DNA of 64,000 nt from Gp1-AA145 sp963757135 (GCA_963757135.1 CAVWQE010000012.1:245729-309728), one strand, 5' to 3'. Counted from the first letter of the stretch, positions 38,221-47,282 are shown. Made by a program: numbers and translations. The notes: a model not told the origin generated them from the letters alone.

Positions 38221-38320
38221 CGGGTGGCTCGGCGTTTGATCTCGTTGGCGTCAGGCGGGTGGCTCGGCGTTTGATCTCGTTGGCGTCAGGCGGGTGGCCC
38301 AGTCTTTGATCTTCGTTTGC
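38221..38320. repeat. 35-bp tandem repeat on the left of the IS110-type element
   Basis: Two identical 35-base units starting CGGGTGGCTCGGCGTTTGAT (38221-38255, 38256-38290) and a third diverged partial unit (38291-38320). A related unit reappears on the other side of the insertion sequence at 39765-39798. The 455 bases between the sigma gene and the transposase hold no gene. Confidence 0.8.
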
Positions 38321-38348
38321 CGGGTGCCCCATCGATAAGAGCGAAGGC

Positions 38349-38561
38349 ATTGTCAAGAGCGCACTTGTCCTGGCGGTGCGCAGCACCGGTGATTTTTGCC
38401 AGAGAGGTTGAGGACCAGGACTCTGGAAATCTCACGCTGAATCACTTTTCGGTGGAAGCTCGTTCCACCAACCATCGATTCGGCCTAAACAGCAACCATG
38501 ATTCTTCTATGCGAACATCCCGTCTGTAGGGGATGCGAGAGCGCCCAATCAACGTCACGGT
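38349..38561 (-). ncRNA. Candidate bridge-RNA region of the IS110/IS1111 element
   Basis: The 213 bases between the transposase stop and the downstream inverted repeat are non-coding and longer than the 65-base upstream flank. In IS110-family elements a non-coding end encodes the bridge RNA that pairs with donor and target DNA; in the IS1111 group it is the end downstream of the gene. Position and size fit, but I did not fold it. Confidence 0.35.
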
Positions 38562-39602
38562 CTAGCTCGCGCCGACCAGGGGCACCCGCGGGCTGCTCTC
38601 GATGCGAACGATCTCTGGATACGGCGTCTGCGTGCGCAGCATCCAGTAGAGTCGTACGGCTAATTTTCGGGCCGCTGCCACTTTGGCCACGGCTTTCGCT
38701 TTCTGGTGGCAGCGGTGTAAATACGCTTTGCGAAACTGGGGATCATAGCGCACCGCAATCTGTGCCGCCTCCACCAGCAGCGAGCGCAGCATGCGATTGC
38801 CTTGTTTGGTGATGGCACCCAGTTTTTGTCTTCCACCCGAACTTTCTTCGCGCGGAATCAGTCCCAGATAACTGGCTACCTGCTTGCCACGCGGGAATCG
38901 TTTCACATCGCCGATGGTCAACACGAACGCCAGCGCTGTGTTCGGACCCACTCCCGGTTGCGTCAGCAACAGCTTGGACTGCGGATTTTCTTCCGCCGCA
39001 TGCGCGACCGCGGCATCGAGTTTTCCCACCTGCTCGTCCAACATCGCCAGCAGCCCGAGCAAGTCTTCCCGCCGGCACGCCGCCCAGGGCTTTAACTGCA
39101 GTTCGCGCAGCAACTGCATTCCCGCTGCACTCCACAACCGGCGCTTCCGCTGCATTCCTTTATTCAGAGAAAGGTGTTGTAGTTCGTTTTTCACTCGCGC
39201 CCGGATCAGCACTAGCTTGTGCCGGTGCAGCACCAGCTGCCGCAGGTCGCGCTGCTCCCGGTCAGGCGCCCACAGACGTGGGAACCGCCCCTCCAGCAGC
39301 AGTTTCAGAATGTGGGCCGCATCCCGCTTGTCAGTTTTCTGCTTGCGCACATAACTGGCTCGGATTTGCGCCGCGTCCCCGATCCAGATCTCGTGTCCCA
39401 GGTCTTCCACCAGTTCGATAAACCACTGGCTGTTGCCCGTGGCCTCCATGCCGATCAGCACCGGCGCCGACAGCCGTTGGTAAAACTGCTGCGCATCGCC
39501 GCTGGCATGCACCAGCTTGTGCTCGCCCGTTTCTCCCGTTTCCGTTTCCAGCCAGGCGATCTGTTGCCAGCTGGGATGAAAATCACAGCCTATAATCTTC
39601 AT
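38562..39602 (-). CDS. IS110-family DEDD transposase (bridge-RNA-guided recombinase type)
   Basis: A 346-residue transposase. The N-terminal RuvC-like DEDD domain has IGCDFHPSWQQ (first Asp), GMEATGNSQW (Glu) and KTDKRDAAHI (Asp pair). A coiled-coil linker follows, then the C-terminal Transposase_20 domain with TQPGVGPNTALAFVLTIGD, LGLIPREESSGG and the probable serine in the KQGNRMLRSLLVEAA region. The frame is intact. ATG 39602 starts the conserved block, 13 codons inside the longest frame. These enzymes move without the usual DDE chemistry and need an element-encoded RNA. Confidence 0.9.
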   Translation of the reverse strand: MKIIGCDFHPSWQQIAWLETETGETGEHKLVHASGDAQQFYQRLSAPVLIGMEATGNSQWFIELVEDLGHEIWIGDAAQIRASYVRKQKTDKRDAAHILKLLLEGRFPRLWAPDREQRDLRQLVLHRHKLVLIRARVKNELQHLSLNKGMQRKRRLWSAAGMQLLRELQLKPWAACRREDLLGLLAMLDEQVGKLDAAVAHAAEENPQSKLLLTQPGVGPNTALAFVLTIGDVKRFPRGKQVASYLGLIPREESSGGRQKLGAITKQGNRMLRSLLVEAAQIAVRYDPQFRKAYLHRCHQKAKAVAKVAAARKLAVRLYWMLRTQTPYPEIVRIESSPRVPLVGAS

Positions 39603-39764
39603 TTGCGAAGGCTCCTTCTGCCCAGACGTTTTGGTCCTCAACCAAAAGCTAGCTGAGTATGCATCGAGCCTTCGCTCTTATCCAATCAATGTCTCGCGGT
39701 GTTCGAGACATGGGTACCACGGACCCATTCAGTTCCGATGTTCACTCGTCACAGACTTCTGGGA

Positions 39765-39798
39765 CGGGTGGCCCGGCCTTTGATCTCGTTGGCGTCAG
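39765..39798. repeat. Single unit of the 35-bp repeat, right of the IS110-type element
   Basis: CGGGTGGCCCGGCCTTTGAT and the following TCTCGTTGGCGTCAG match the tandem unit at 38221 with few changes. This indicates that the element sits inside, or targets, this repeat. Confidence 0.7.
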
Positions 39799-39913
39799 CA
39801 AAAAAGTGGGGTGCCCGTTCTTCGCGTACTTTGCGAAGGAGCGGGAACCACAAGCCCATAAATCAGGGGCATCACGCGGCAGACGTTCGGAACGAAATCC
39901 CGGAACAGGGCTG

Positions 39914-42427
39914 CTAGGGTTGGGAGGCCAGCGTCGGCAGCACCGCCGTATTCACCGTTCCAGGGTCGTCGCGCAGCTTGATGTATAAGGTCTTGTTCTT
40001 GGGCGTGGGCACGGTCAGCGCTGCGTCGATAAAACCGTCGGGCACGGTGACGGCGTTGGTGAAGTCCGGATCTGCACTGACCGCATCGATCAGGAAGAGC
40101 TTATCCCCGCTTAGGGTGCAATCTTTGTCAGACGATTTTTCCGCTGTACTCTTGTCCTCAGCCGAAGGCTTTTCCACTGCCGCAGTCGTCACAGCACAAC
40201 GAATGCCCTTCAGTTCCGGAATACGCACGAGGTTTACTAGCGGTTGCCAATCGCCTTCGGCGCCTTCTTCAGCTACGGCCCGGAACTTTAACGGACCGAA
40301 GGCCGAAGGCCCGAGCAGCTTCATGGGATCGAGCACAGCGTACACGGTTTTCGCATCCTGCAGGGTCAGGTTGCCGTCTTTCACACTGAGCAGCACATGA
40401 AAAGATTCGTCCGCGGTCGCAACTTCAACTCTTTCCCCCGGCGCGAATGATTCCGGAACTTGCGTCTTGAGGAAGAAGTTCAGGCGGGCGTCCTGCGGAA
40501 GTTCATCCGCATTGCCCAGTTTGATTAGCTGCGCATCTTCGTCATCGAGCTGCACGCTCTTGCTGAGAAGATTCAGTTTGGGACGCGGAGCAGCGACCGT
40601 CGAACTGAGTTCAAGGGTGCGGCCATCTTTAAGGCTGGCCCGAACGACGATCGCGGCCCCTGTCTGTAGCTTCGCAGCCGCCGAACTGTCGGTGGTACTC
40701 AGCTTGAGTTCGTCATGTTGGTTGGCGCGCGATACATTTCCCGGTTCGAAAGCGATGCCGTTAACGTCGATCTTCGCCACCTGATCGAGCCGGGTTCCGC
40801 GAAGCACGCCATCAACATCGCCAGCGTTAATGCTGAACGAATCCAGCCGTCCCGCTTCGTAATAGGTATGCAATAAAATCTCATCAGGATCGTGCAGGCC
40901 GAACTTTTTCACCATCAGTCTAAGCGGCCCCGAAGCGGCGTTTTGCAGCGGAACTTTCACTTCGAGTTCGTCGGGCTTGTCGGCTTTCGAGGCCTTCCAC
41001 TCCAGTGGCGTCGTCTTGCCATTTTCATCGCGGACCAATACTTCGCTGACGCAACAAGTCTCCGCTGATTGCAGATGCAGGGTGTCCTCACGTCCGACGA
41101 TCAGCGCGCTGGCGTCCTTCGAAGCCACCACCCACTGCGCCGGCTGGGATGCGCGCAGACGAAAATGCGGCCCTTCGAAGGCGTGAAATCCCCAGGTGCC
41201 GCGAATCGTTCCGATCGATTCCCCCTGCCAGGTGTGTGCGCTTGCCGTATCAATGACAAAGCCGCCGCGCGAAGGATCAGGCTTGGCGGGAAGATCGGTT
41301 GCTCCGGATTTGGTTTCGAGATGAAGCACAAAGTTGTGGGCCAGCTCGGTGGCGAAAACCAGCGGCGCCCCTTCCACCGGCAGCACCAAATCGGGTTTGT
41401 TAGCGCAGAAAACCTGAGTGGCATCGAGGGCGCGTAGTGGAGGCGCGACCGCCGCCCGCACTGGCGGCAGCGCGACTACGATCACCGACTTCGGATTTCG
41501 AAATGACGGAGGATTGTTCAGCCGCAGATTCAGAGCATCTTTTTTCGGAAGCGCCAGGGCTGGAATGTACTGATACTGCGCGGAATGTGTCGTGCCCAGA
41601 ATGCGGACCACGTCCACGACCGCGCCTATATAAGGACTGTAATATCCGCCCCTTGCGGTTGGGGTGGAACTGATCTGCGACAAAAGGTCCGTGGGCGCTC
41701 CCGTGGTCAGGCTGGCCACCATGTTCTGGCTGTGAGCGTCGTCCAGAACCAACGCCTCGTTATTCTGTGTGAGACACGGGACCTGCTCAGCGGTCGGCTT
41801 ATCGAAACACTGCTTGTCGAGTTTGATGTTCAGGCTCCGCGTCAGCAACGCAGTCCGCGTCTGCAGATCGGCGGGGTCAATAACGGACGTCACCTTCACG
41901 GCTTCCAGATAAACCTCAAGCCGGGAACGATCCAGGCTGGCCTGCTCCAGGTCTTGTGCGGCGCGAACAAATGCTCCGGGCTTTCCGCGGACAGCGTTGC
42001 GCAGTGTCGAAAATGCTCCGCCTGTTTCCGGAGCCAAAAAGACCAACGCCTCTTCAGCCTCCGCCGGGACGGTGACGAAGATTCCCTCCTCGTGTACCGA
42101 TTTGTTCCATGTTTCTGCGTGGGTGAACCAGTTGTCGGGGGGAGGATTGGTAGCGCCCCTCAAAAACGCCACCACCATTAAATAATGAACGGACTGGCTG
42201 TCAGGCAGGTCGGGATGGATCCATAGCCGGTCGCCCGCCTGAAGATTCGGCACTTCAGCGATTGGCCGGGTAGTTCCCGCGCGCTCCACGCGGATACCAA
42301 TCTTCGGCCCGACCAGATCGAAGGCGGCATTTTCCGCTGACACCGATCCCGGCGAGAAAAAAAATGCTGCCGCCAGCAGGAAACTGATCTTGGAATACAA
42401 ATAACGAGACAGCGGAGGACTCCCCAC
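39914..42427 (-). CDS. Large secreted protein of unknown function
   Basis: An 837-residue exported protein with a signal peptide (about 1-31, FLLAAAFFFSPGSVSAENA). The mature part shows no transmembrane helices and reads as a string of beta-sandwich-like modules with alternating strands. Several segments recall Ig-like or surface-domain folds (NPPSFRNPKSVIVVALPPVR, FVIDTASAHTWQGESIG, GTRLDQVAKIDVNGIAFEPG). A low-complexity stretch with Glu, Lys and Ser lies near 760. Two cysteines are adjacent (ETCCVSE). I do not recognise the family or a catalytic site. Size and export suggest a surface or periplasmic structural or binding protein. It is a single gene, flanked by an IS element and a gene-free stretch. 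Confidence 0.7.
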   Translation of the reverse strand: MGSPPLSRYLYSKISFLLAAAFFFSPGSVSAENAAFDLVGPKIGIRVERAGTTRPIAEVPNLQAGDRLWIHPDLPDSQSVHYLMVVAFLRGATNPPPDNWFTHAETWNKSVHEEGIFVTVPAEAEEALVFLAPETGGAFSTLRNAVRGKPGAFVRAAQDLEQASLDRSRLEVYLEAVKVTSVIDPADLQTRTALLTRSLNIKLDKQCFDKPTAEQVPCLTQNNEALVLDDAHSQNMVASLTTGAPTDLLSQISSTPTARGGYYSPYIGAVVDVVRILGTTHSAQYQYIPALALPKKDALNLRLNNPPSFRNPKSVIVVALPPVRAAVAPPLRALDATQVFCANKPDLVLPVEGAPLVFATELAHNFVLHLETKSGATDLPAKPDPSRGGFVIDTASAHTWQGESIGTIRGTWGFHAFEGPHFRLRASQPAQWVVASKDASALIVGREDTLHLQSAETCCVSEVLVRDENGKTTPLEWKASKADKPDELEVKVPLQNAASGPLRLMVKKFGLHDPDEILLHTYYEAGRLDSFSINAGDVDGVLRGTRLDQVAKIDVNGIAFEPGNVSRANQHDELKLSTTDSSAAAKLQTGAAIVVRASLKDGRTLELSSTVAAPRPKLNLLSKSVQLDDEDAQLIKLGNADELPQDARLNFFLKTQVPESFAPGERVEVATADESFHVLLSVKDGNLTLQDAKTVYAVLDPMKLLGPSAFGPLKFRAVAEEGAEGDWQPLVNLVRIPELKGIRCAVTTAAVEKPSAEDKSTAEKSSDKDCTLSGDKLFLIDAVSADPDFTNAVTVPDGFIDAALTVPTPKNKTLYIKLRDDPGTVNTAVLPTLASQP

Positions 42428-42736
42428 ATGTGGACTGTGTAGCTGAACTACATGCTAACCAGTCTCACAGACAGGAGCAACCCTGGTTGTGCACTCGTAA
42501 GTAACGTTTGTAGAACAAAAAATAGACCCGTCCCCTCCCCCGAGAGCAACGGGCCAAAAAACAACAGAAGTCGCATGAAGCTGACGGCGGAAATGGCGCG
42601 ACTGGCGGGCGTTTCCGAAATCTGCCGGCTTCGCGGAACTGGCGTGTGACTATCTAAGGAGAGTGGCGGATCAAACGCAATCAGGATGATTGCTGAGAAG
42701 GCCTAAGTACAACGGGCCAGATTTTGTCTTGACAAC
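42428..42736. other. Intergenic stretch without recognisable genes
   Basis: A short plus-strand frame (42452-42649) has no ribosome site or recognisable sequence. The stretch probably contains the promoter of the large secreted protein gene, but no clear -35/-10 pair was identified. Confidence 0.5.
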
Positions 42737-43120
42737 CTACACCGCGATCAGTTCGATGCGATTGCCGAAGCAGTCGTGAATGTGGCAGCGGCGTACGCCA
42801 GGAATGTCGTTAGGTTCCTGGACGTGAATGCCTCCGGCGATCAATCGCGAAAGCAAAGCGTCATATTCCGCGCAGCGCAATGCCGGGTGCGCCTTTTTTG
42901 CCGGGCGAAAATCCTGTTCGACTCCCAGGTGAATCTGCACGCCGCCACTTTCAAACCAGCATCCGCCGCGTGCCGAGAGTTCCGCCGGCTTCGGGATCTC
43001 GCGCATTCCCAAAATCTCGGCATAAAAAATACGTGCAGCTTGTTCCTGCCCAGGAGGCATGGCTAGCTGCACGTGATCGATCGCGGTAAACGGCCAGGCT
43101 GCGGGATTCGCAATGTTCAT
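42737..43120 (-). CDS. VOC-superfamily (glyoxalase/bleomycin-resistance-like) protein
   Basis: A 127-residue single VOC module: AIDHVQLAMPPGQEQAARIF opens the first beta-alpha-beta-beta-beta unit with a metal-ligand-type histidine. GVQIHLGVEQ supplies another, and the C-terminal CFGNRIELIAV holds the usual glutamate. VOC proteins use a divalent metal for varied reactions (glyoxalase, dioxygenase, fosfomycin or antibiotic resistance); the reaction is not deducible. It starts two bases after the stop of the DinB gene on the same strand, so they are co-transcribed. Confidence 0.85.
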   Translation of the reverse strand: MNIANPAAWPFTAIDHVQLAMPPGQEQAARIFYAEILGMREIPKPAELSARGGCWFESGGVQIHLGVEQDFRPAKKAHPALRCAEYDALLSRLIAGGIHVQEPNDIPGVRRCHIHDCFGNRIELIAV

Positions 43121-43122
43121 TC

Positions 43123-43653
43123 TTACGGTATCTTTTTCTCCGGCTGCGCGCTAGGCGGCAATAATCCATTCAGCCGAAGATAAATTGCCGCCATCCCGTA
43201 ATGATCGGCCCAACTAGCAGCCAATCCCAGGAATGCCCAGGCGCGCGGCTTGGGCTTGCCGTCGAACCATTTGATGTCCTCGCCCATTTTTGAATCGTCA
43301 GCAGAAGCCAGCGCCTTGTGGCAAAACTCGAATGAGGCCTTCACCGCTGCCGTCAATTTCTCTTTGCCCTCGGTCCCTTTCAGTTCATCGACTTTGGGCT
43401 CAGGCACCCCCCCGGTATTGGCGCAGAAATAATAGTTACCCTCGGCGATGTGGGCGGCCAGATGACCGAATGTCATCTGCTCGGGCGTAGGTTTGTAATC
43501 GAATTTGTCCGCCGGCATTTCCTCAAAGGCGGCGACCGTGTTTTTTTCGCGCCCTCCCAGCATCTGGCGCAGCGCGTCGGAAGCGGGTCCTTTTCCTTGG
43601 GCCATACACACACATGGCGACAAGGCCAGGCAAATCACGAGCAGTCGTTTCAT
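43123..43653 (-). CDS. Exported DinB-superfamily protein
   Basis: A 176-residue protein: a signal peptide (MKRLLVICLALSPCVCMAQ), then a DinB four-helix bundle. The helix motif FGHLAAHIAEGNYYFCANTG provides one metal-ligand histidine and ASWADHYGMAAIYLRLNGLL a second near the C-terminus, as in the DinB/YfiT family (three His in most). DinB proteins are metal-dependent hydrolases or thiol transferases; most are cytoplasmic, so an exported member is worth noting. It is co-transcribed with the VOC gene. It is divergent from the cytochrome cluster; a CRP-type box lies between. Confidence 0.85.
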   Translation of the reverse strand: MKRLLVICLALSPCVCMAQGKGPASDALRQMLGGREKNTVAAFEEMPADKFDYKPTPEQMTFGHLAAHIAEGNYYFCANTGGVPEPKVDELKGTEGKEKLTAAVKASFEFCHKALASADDSKMGEDIKWFDGKPKPRAWAFLGLAASWADHYGMAAIYLRLNGLLPPSAQPEKKIP

Positions 43654-43772
43654 TTATATCCTCCGGAACTCGCCAGCAAGGATATATGGACGGGCGTGAA
43701 TGTCAAAGGCGGGCGTCGGAGGGTGCCCGGCATGGCCAGTCATGCGGACACGGGTTGAGGGGACCCCGCAAT

Positions 43773-43788
43773 TGTGATTCTGATCACA
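43773..43788. promoter_or_regulatory. Perfect CRP/FNR-type palindrome TGTGA-N6-TCACA
   Basis: TGTGATTCTGATCACA matches the CRP consensus exactly in both half-sites. It lies in the 410-base gene-free gap between the divergent DinB gene (start 43653) and the decaheme cytochrome gene (start 44064), 276 bases upstream of the latter. CRP/FNR-family regulators, some of which respond to redox state, bind such sites; which one acts here is unknown. Nothing else was recognised in this gap. Confidence 0.5.
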
Positions 43789-44063
43789 TCGGCATGGGTA
43801 GGCCGTCACAGACCCGACCCCGCCGGAATGGGAAACTGGCGGCAGTATGAGTTGAAAGAAACAGATCAAGGGTTGAATTGACGTCATTTCGCGCTGATTC
43901 AACTGCCTTAAATGATCTGAGTTCACCACTCTATTGCTGGCCGGATCGCACGCGATAGTAGCAAATAGCTCAACCTTGAGTACGGATAGCATTTGGGAAA
44001 ACGTACTCCGGAATCTCTAACCGAAGGCCGGATCAGCCGAGCGCCAGAAGGGGAGCGGATCGA

Positions 44064-45182
44064 ATGAGAGCTCAACCGGGCCGGGTACTGGATTATTTCC
44101 ATCTGTTAGCCGCTGCTGCATTATTCCTGCATGCCGGCATTGCACTCTGCCAGAAGATGCCCGAGTCCATCAAGGGCCCCTCGGTTGCGCCCACGGCCAT
44201 CCTGGGTAACCCAAATGACTATGCGGGGCTAGAGCGCTGCCGGTCCTGTCACAAGCCCGAGTACCGGGAGTACGAAAAAACTGCGCACGCCAAGGTTTCG
44301 GTTCCTGGCAAAGACTACGTCTCCGGGTGCGAAGTCTGTCATGGTCCGGGCAAGGCGCATGCCGACGCGATCGAAGCCGCCGAAGGCGACGAAGGCAAAG
44401 AAAAGCGGGCGCTGCAAGAGCATCCTATTTTCTCTTTTGCTGTGAATGCCAGGATCACAGCGGCTTTGCAGCAAACCGCGATCTTTCATTTCCGCTCGAA
44501 TTCCAAGGAAAACGCGGCGCGTTGCCTGCTATGCCATGTCAGCAGCAAGCAGCAGGAGTTCTTTGAGCACTCCGCCCACGTCGCCCACGGAATGTCCTGC
44601 GATCAATGTCACACCTCGCATTTGGTCACCGAGGTCAAGGACCAGAGCAAGGGCGATTTAAGTTCGCCGCAGGGGCATTTCTTCCAGGTGCCGCAGCTTC
44701 CGGACGAAGTGCGCTGGCTGCACAGCAGTCTTCTGAAGCAGTCCGAGCCGACCCTGTGTTTTAGCTGTCACGGCAATGTGCAGGCACAGTTTGCTCTGCC
44801 CATGCACCATCGCGTGCCTGAGGGATTGGTTAAGTGCAGCGATTGCCATAACCCGCACGGATCTTTAAACCATGCCAGCTTGAACAAGCTGAATTCAGAA
44901 ACCTGTGTGAACTGCCACGCGGAAAAGCGCGGTCCTTATATCTACGAACATCCGGCAGCGAAGGTGGAAGGCTGCACTTCCTGCCACACGCCGCACGGCA
45001 GCACTAACCGGATGTTGCTTATTCGGCGAGAGGGCAGGCAGCTTTGCCTGCAATGTCACACCGGATTCCATGATCAGGCTGGCGTACCCCATGGCCGTCT
45101 CGGTTTCCAGACCAGCGGCGAATGCACTCGCTGTCACGTTGCCATCCACGGCTCGAATCTCGATCCGAGTCTGCTGCGATGA
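44064..45182 (+). CDS. DmsE/MtrA-type decaheme c-type cytochrome
   Basis: A 372-residue exported cytochrome with a signal peptide (about 1-30) and exactly ten CxxCH haem sites: CRSCH, CEVCH, CLLCH, CDQCH, CFSCH, CSDCH, CVNCH, CTSCH, CLQCH and CTRCH. This is the pattern of the DmsE family, related to MtrA/PioA, which forms a haem wire inside an outer-membrane barrel. Three sites have the CxxCHxPHG form (CSDCHNPHG, CTSCHTPHG and a variant). Its stop overlaps a possible start of the MtrB-like gene. A GGGGAG ribosome site precedes ATG 44064. Role: moving electrons between periplasm and cell surface (family knowledge). Confidence 0.93.
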   Translation: MRAQPGRVLDYFHLLAAAALFLHAGIALCQKMPESIKGPSVAPTAILGNPNDYAGLERCRSCHKPEYREYEKTAHAKVSVPGKDYVSGCEVCHGPGKAHADAIEAAEGDEGKEKRALQEHPIFSFAVNARITAALQQTAIFHFRSNSKENAARCLLCHVSSKQQEFFEHSAHVAHGMSCDQCHTSHLVTEVKDQSKGDLSSPQGHFFQVPQLPDEVRWLHSSLLKQSEPTLCFSCHGNVQAQFALPMHHRVPEGLVKCSDCHNPHGSLNHASLNKLNSETCVNCHAEKRGPYIYEHPAAKVEGCTSCHTPHGSTNRMLLIRREGRQLCLQCHTGFHDQAGVPHGRLGFQTSGECTRCHVAIHGSNLDPSLLR

Positions 45183-45196
45183 AGACCGGAGGCGCT

Positions 45197-47230
45197 ATGA
45201 AATCAATTCGCCAGATCCTAACGTTCGCCGCCGGGCTTCTGCTGTTGTCGTGCGTGAGCTTTGCGCAGAATTCGCAGGATGGTTACGAAGCTCCCCCCAT
45301 CGATTTCGGCGGGTTCCACACACAAGGTTCGGCCAGCGTTGGCTACCGCTTTACTGATGTCAAAGGTTATCAGCCGATGTACCGGCAGTTAATCGGACTC
45401 GAAAGCGGCCCTCGCCTTTTGGACTTCAATATGTTCGGCGAAGCCAAGGAAGGCGAGCATCCGTTTGTAGATGATTACTCGCTGTCTATGAGCGGGTTGG
45501 GCGGCGATCCCTTTCCCACAGCGCAGCTCGCTGTGACCAAGCACAGGCTTTTCGACTTCCGCGCCAACTGGCGCCAGTCATATTACTTCTGGAACCAGAA
45601 TGACAATGTAGTGCTGCCCATCACCGCAGCCGCGCCGGCGCTCTCAACCGGATTGACCGACCACCACAACTGGGACACGGTCCGCAAATTCGGCTCGGTT
45701 GACCTCACCGTTCATGCCACCGACCGGCTGCGCTTTAATTTCAACTATTACCGCACCACCGATAGCGGCCCCACATTTACTACCATCTCCCCTGACTTCC
45801 TGGGATCGCCGGGATTCTGGGGCGGTTATGCTCGCGGAAATCCATATCCTCTGTTCGCTCCAATCAGCGACGAAACCAACCGCTTCACCGGCAGCGTGGA
45901 TTACACCTATCACACCTGGACATTCCACTATGCGGTTGGTTATCAAAGCTCGACCGCGAACATGGACGTCAACAATGTGAGTTCGCCCGAATTCAGCATC
46001 GATCCCGCGACGGCTTCTACTCACGAGCCGCTTTCGAACTTCACCTGGTCGCAGTACCGGCGCCTGACTACTCCGATCAGTGAATTTTCTTTCCTGGGCA
46101 AACCGCTCAAGCGCCTGCAATGGCGCGGCAGCTATCTCTTCTATCGATATGAGGGACCGGTCAGTTTCGATCAATCCTTCAACGGAGTCGCGCCCAACAG
46201 CACCAACGTGCAAACGCCCTACGCTGTCAGTCAAAGCGTGCGCGGAAATCTGGCTGAGCCGGACCACATCATCAGCCAAGGTTTTACCTACGACATCAAC
46301 AGTTGGTGGAGTGTGAGCGCCGATTATCGCTATTCGCACCAGAGCAGCGAAGGCACAGGAACCTTCAACAGCCTGTTTAACGGAACCACACCCGCGACCA
46401 ACGCCGAAGACATTGTCTGGCGAAACAGCCTGAGCGACCTGCATATCAGCATGGACTTCACCCCGATTGCCACTCTGGTAATTCGCCCCGGCGTCCACTT
46501 CATCAAGTACGACGTGGCCACGTTTTCCGCAGGCGTCGAGGATGACGGCCTGAGCCACACCATCAAAAGCGCTTCGCCCGAAATCAGTTTTGGTTACGAA
46601 CCTTCAAAATTGTTCAGCATTCGTGGCGACCTGCACAGCACCGACACCGGTTTTTCTTACACCGCGATCACGCCGCATACCCAGGTCGGCGGACATGCCG
46701 TAGTAAAGATCCATCCCATCGCGAAATTTTCCATCGAGGACGAACTCAACGTCAGCAGCAGCAAACTGCTCGACTCGTCTTATCAGAACAACGTTCGCGC
46801 GAATTCGCTTACCCTTTCCTACGCATTGAACGACCGCTTCTCCATTTTTACCGGGTTCAGTTATGAGAGCTTTTATGCCCAGGGCGAGATTGTTTATGTG
46901 CGCGGCACGCCTCCACTGAACGACTTCCTGCGCGATCAGGAAATCAACCGGGTGTGGCAGGGCGGGGTCGAAGTCAAGCCGGTGAAGCGTTTCGCGGCAC
47001 GCCTGAGCGGCAACTACGACAATTCGAGCGGCGTGGGCCAGATCAGCGGCGAGCCGCCGGCATACGGGCCGGTGACCTGGCCGCTGGTGACCGGGACCGT
47101 CTCTTACGACTTCCCCCGCGCGGGCAAGCTCTCCATTGATCTGCAACGGACTTACTATGCCCAGCAGATCGTCACGGTAAACAATTTTTCCGCCAACTTA
47201 TTAACCGTTCGCTGGACGCGGGATTTCTGA
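45197..47230 (+). CDS. MtrB/PioB-type outer-membrane beta-barrel (decaheme-associated)
   Basis: A 678-residue exported protein: signal peptide (MKSIRQILTFAAGLLLLSCV, cleavage after SFA), then alternating amphipathic beta strands rich in aromatic residues over the whole length, ending in the outer-membrane signature WTRDF with terminal Phe. A barrel of this size next to a decaheme cytochrome fits the MtrB/PioB family, which sheathes MtrA/DmsE. Its N-terminus lacks the CxxC motif of Shewanella MtrB. ATG 45197 follows a GGAGG site; ATG 45179, overlapping the cytochrome stop, is the alternative and adds six residues. It works with the cytochromes on either side. Confidence 0.85.
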   Translation: MKSIRQILTFAAGLLLLSCVSFAQNSQDGYEAPPIDFGGFHTQGSASVGYRFTDVKGYQPMYRQLIGLESGPRLLDFNMFGEAKEGEHPFVDDYSLSMSGLGGDPFPTAQLAVTKHRLFDFRANWRQSYYFWNQNDNVVLPITAAAPALSTGLTDHHNWDTVRKFGSVDLTVHATDRLRFNFNYYRTTDSGPTFTTISPDFLGSPGFWGGYARGNPYPLFAPISDETNRFTGSVDYTYHTWTFHYAVGYQSSTANMDVNNVSSPEFSIDPATASTHEPLSNFTWSQYRRLTTPISEFSFLGKPLKRLQWRGSYLFYRYEGPVSFDQSFNGVAPNSTNVQTPYAVSQSVRGNLAEPDHIISQGFTYDINSWWSVSADYRYSHQSSEGTGTFNSLFNGTTPATNAEDIVWRNSLSDLHISMDFTPIATLVIRPGVHFIKYDVATFSAGVEDDGLSHTIKSASPEISFGYEPSKLFSIRGDLHSTDTGFSYTAITPHTQVGGHAVVKIHPIAKFSIEDELNVSSSKLLDSSYQNNVRANSLTLSYALNDRFSIFTGFSYESFYAQGEIVYVRGTPPLNDFLRDQEINRVWQGGVEVKPVKRFAARLSGNYDNSSGVGQISGEPPAYGPVTWPLVTGTVSYDFPRAGKLSIDLQRTYYAQQIVTVNNFSANLLTVRWTRDF

Positions 47231-47282
47231 CATAATCGCAGGCGGTTTGACTACGAGCACGAGATGATCCAGGAGGATAATG

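Larger units (their letters stand above)
38335..39681 (-). mobile_element. IS110-family (IS1111-type) insertion sequence, probable extent
   Basis: A transposase gene with short inverted repeats on both sides: ATAAGAGCGAAGGC at 38335-38348 and GCCTTCGCTCTTAT at 39668-39681, a perfect 14-base match. IS1111-subgroup elements carry such subterminal repeats, unlike classical IS110. True tips may lie a few bases outside. No target duplication is seen, as expected for this family. Confidence 0.7.

Noticed and set aside
42452..42649. A 65-codon plus-strand frame.
   Set aside because: No ribosome site, no domain and biased composition; probably chance.
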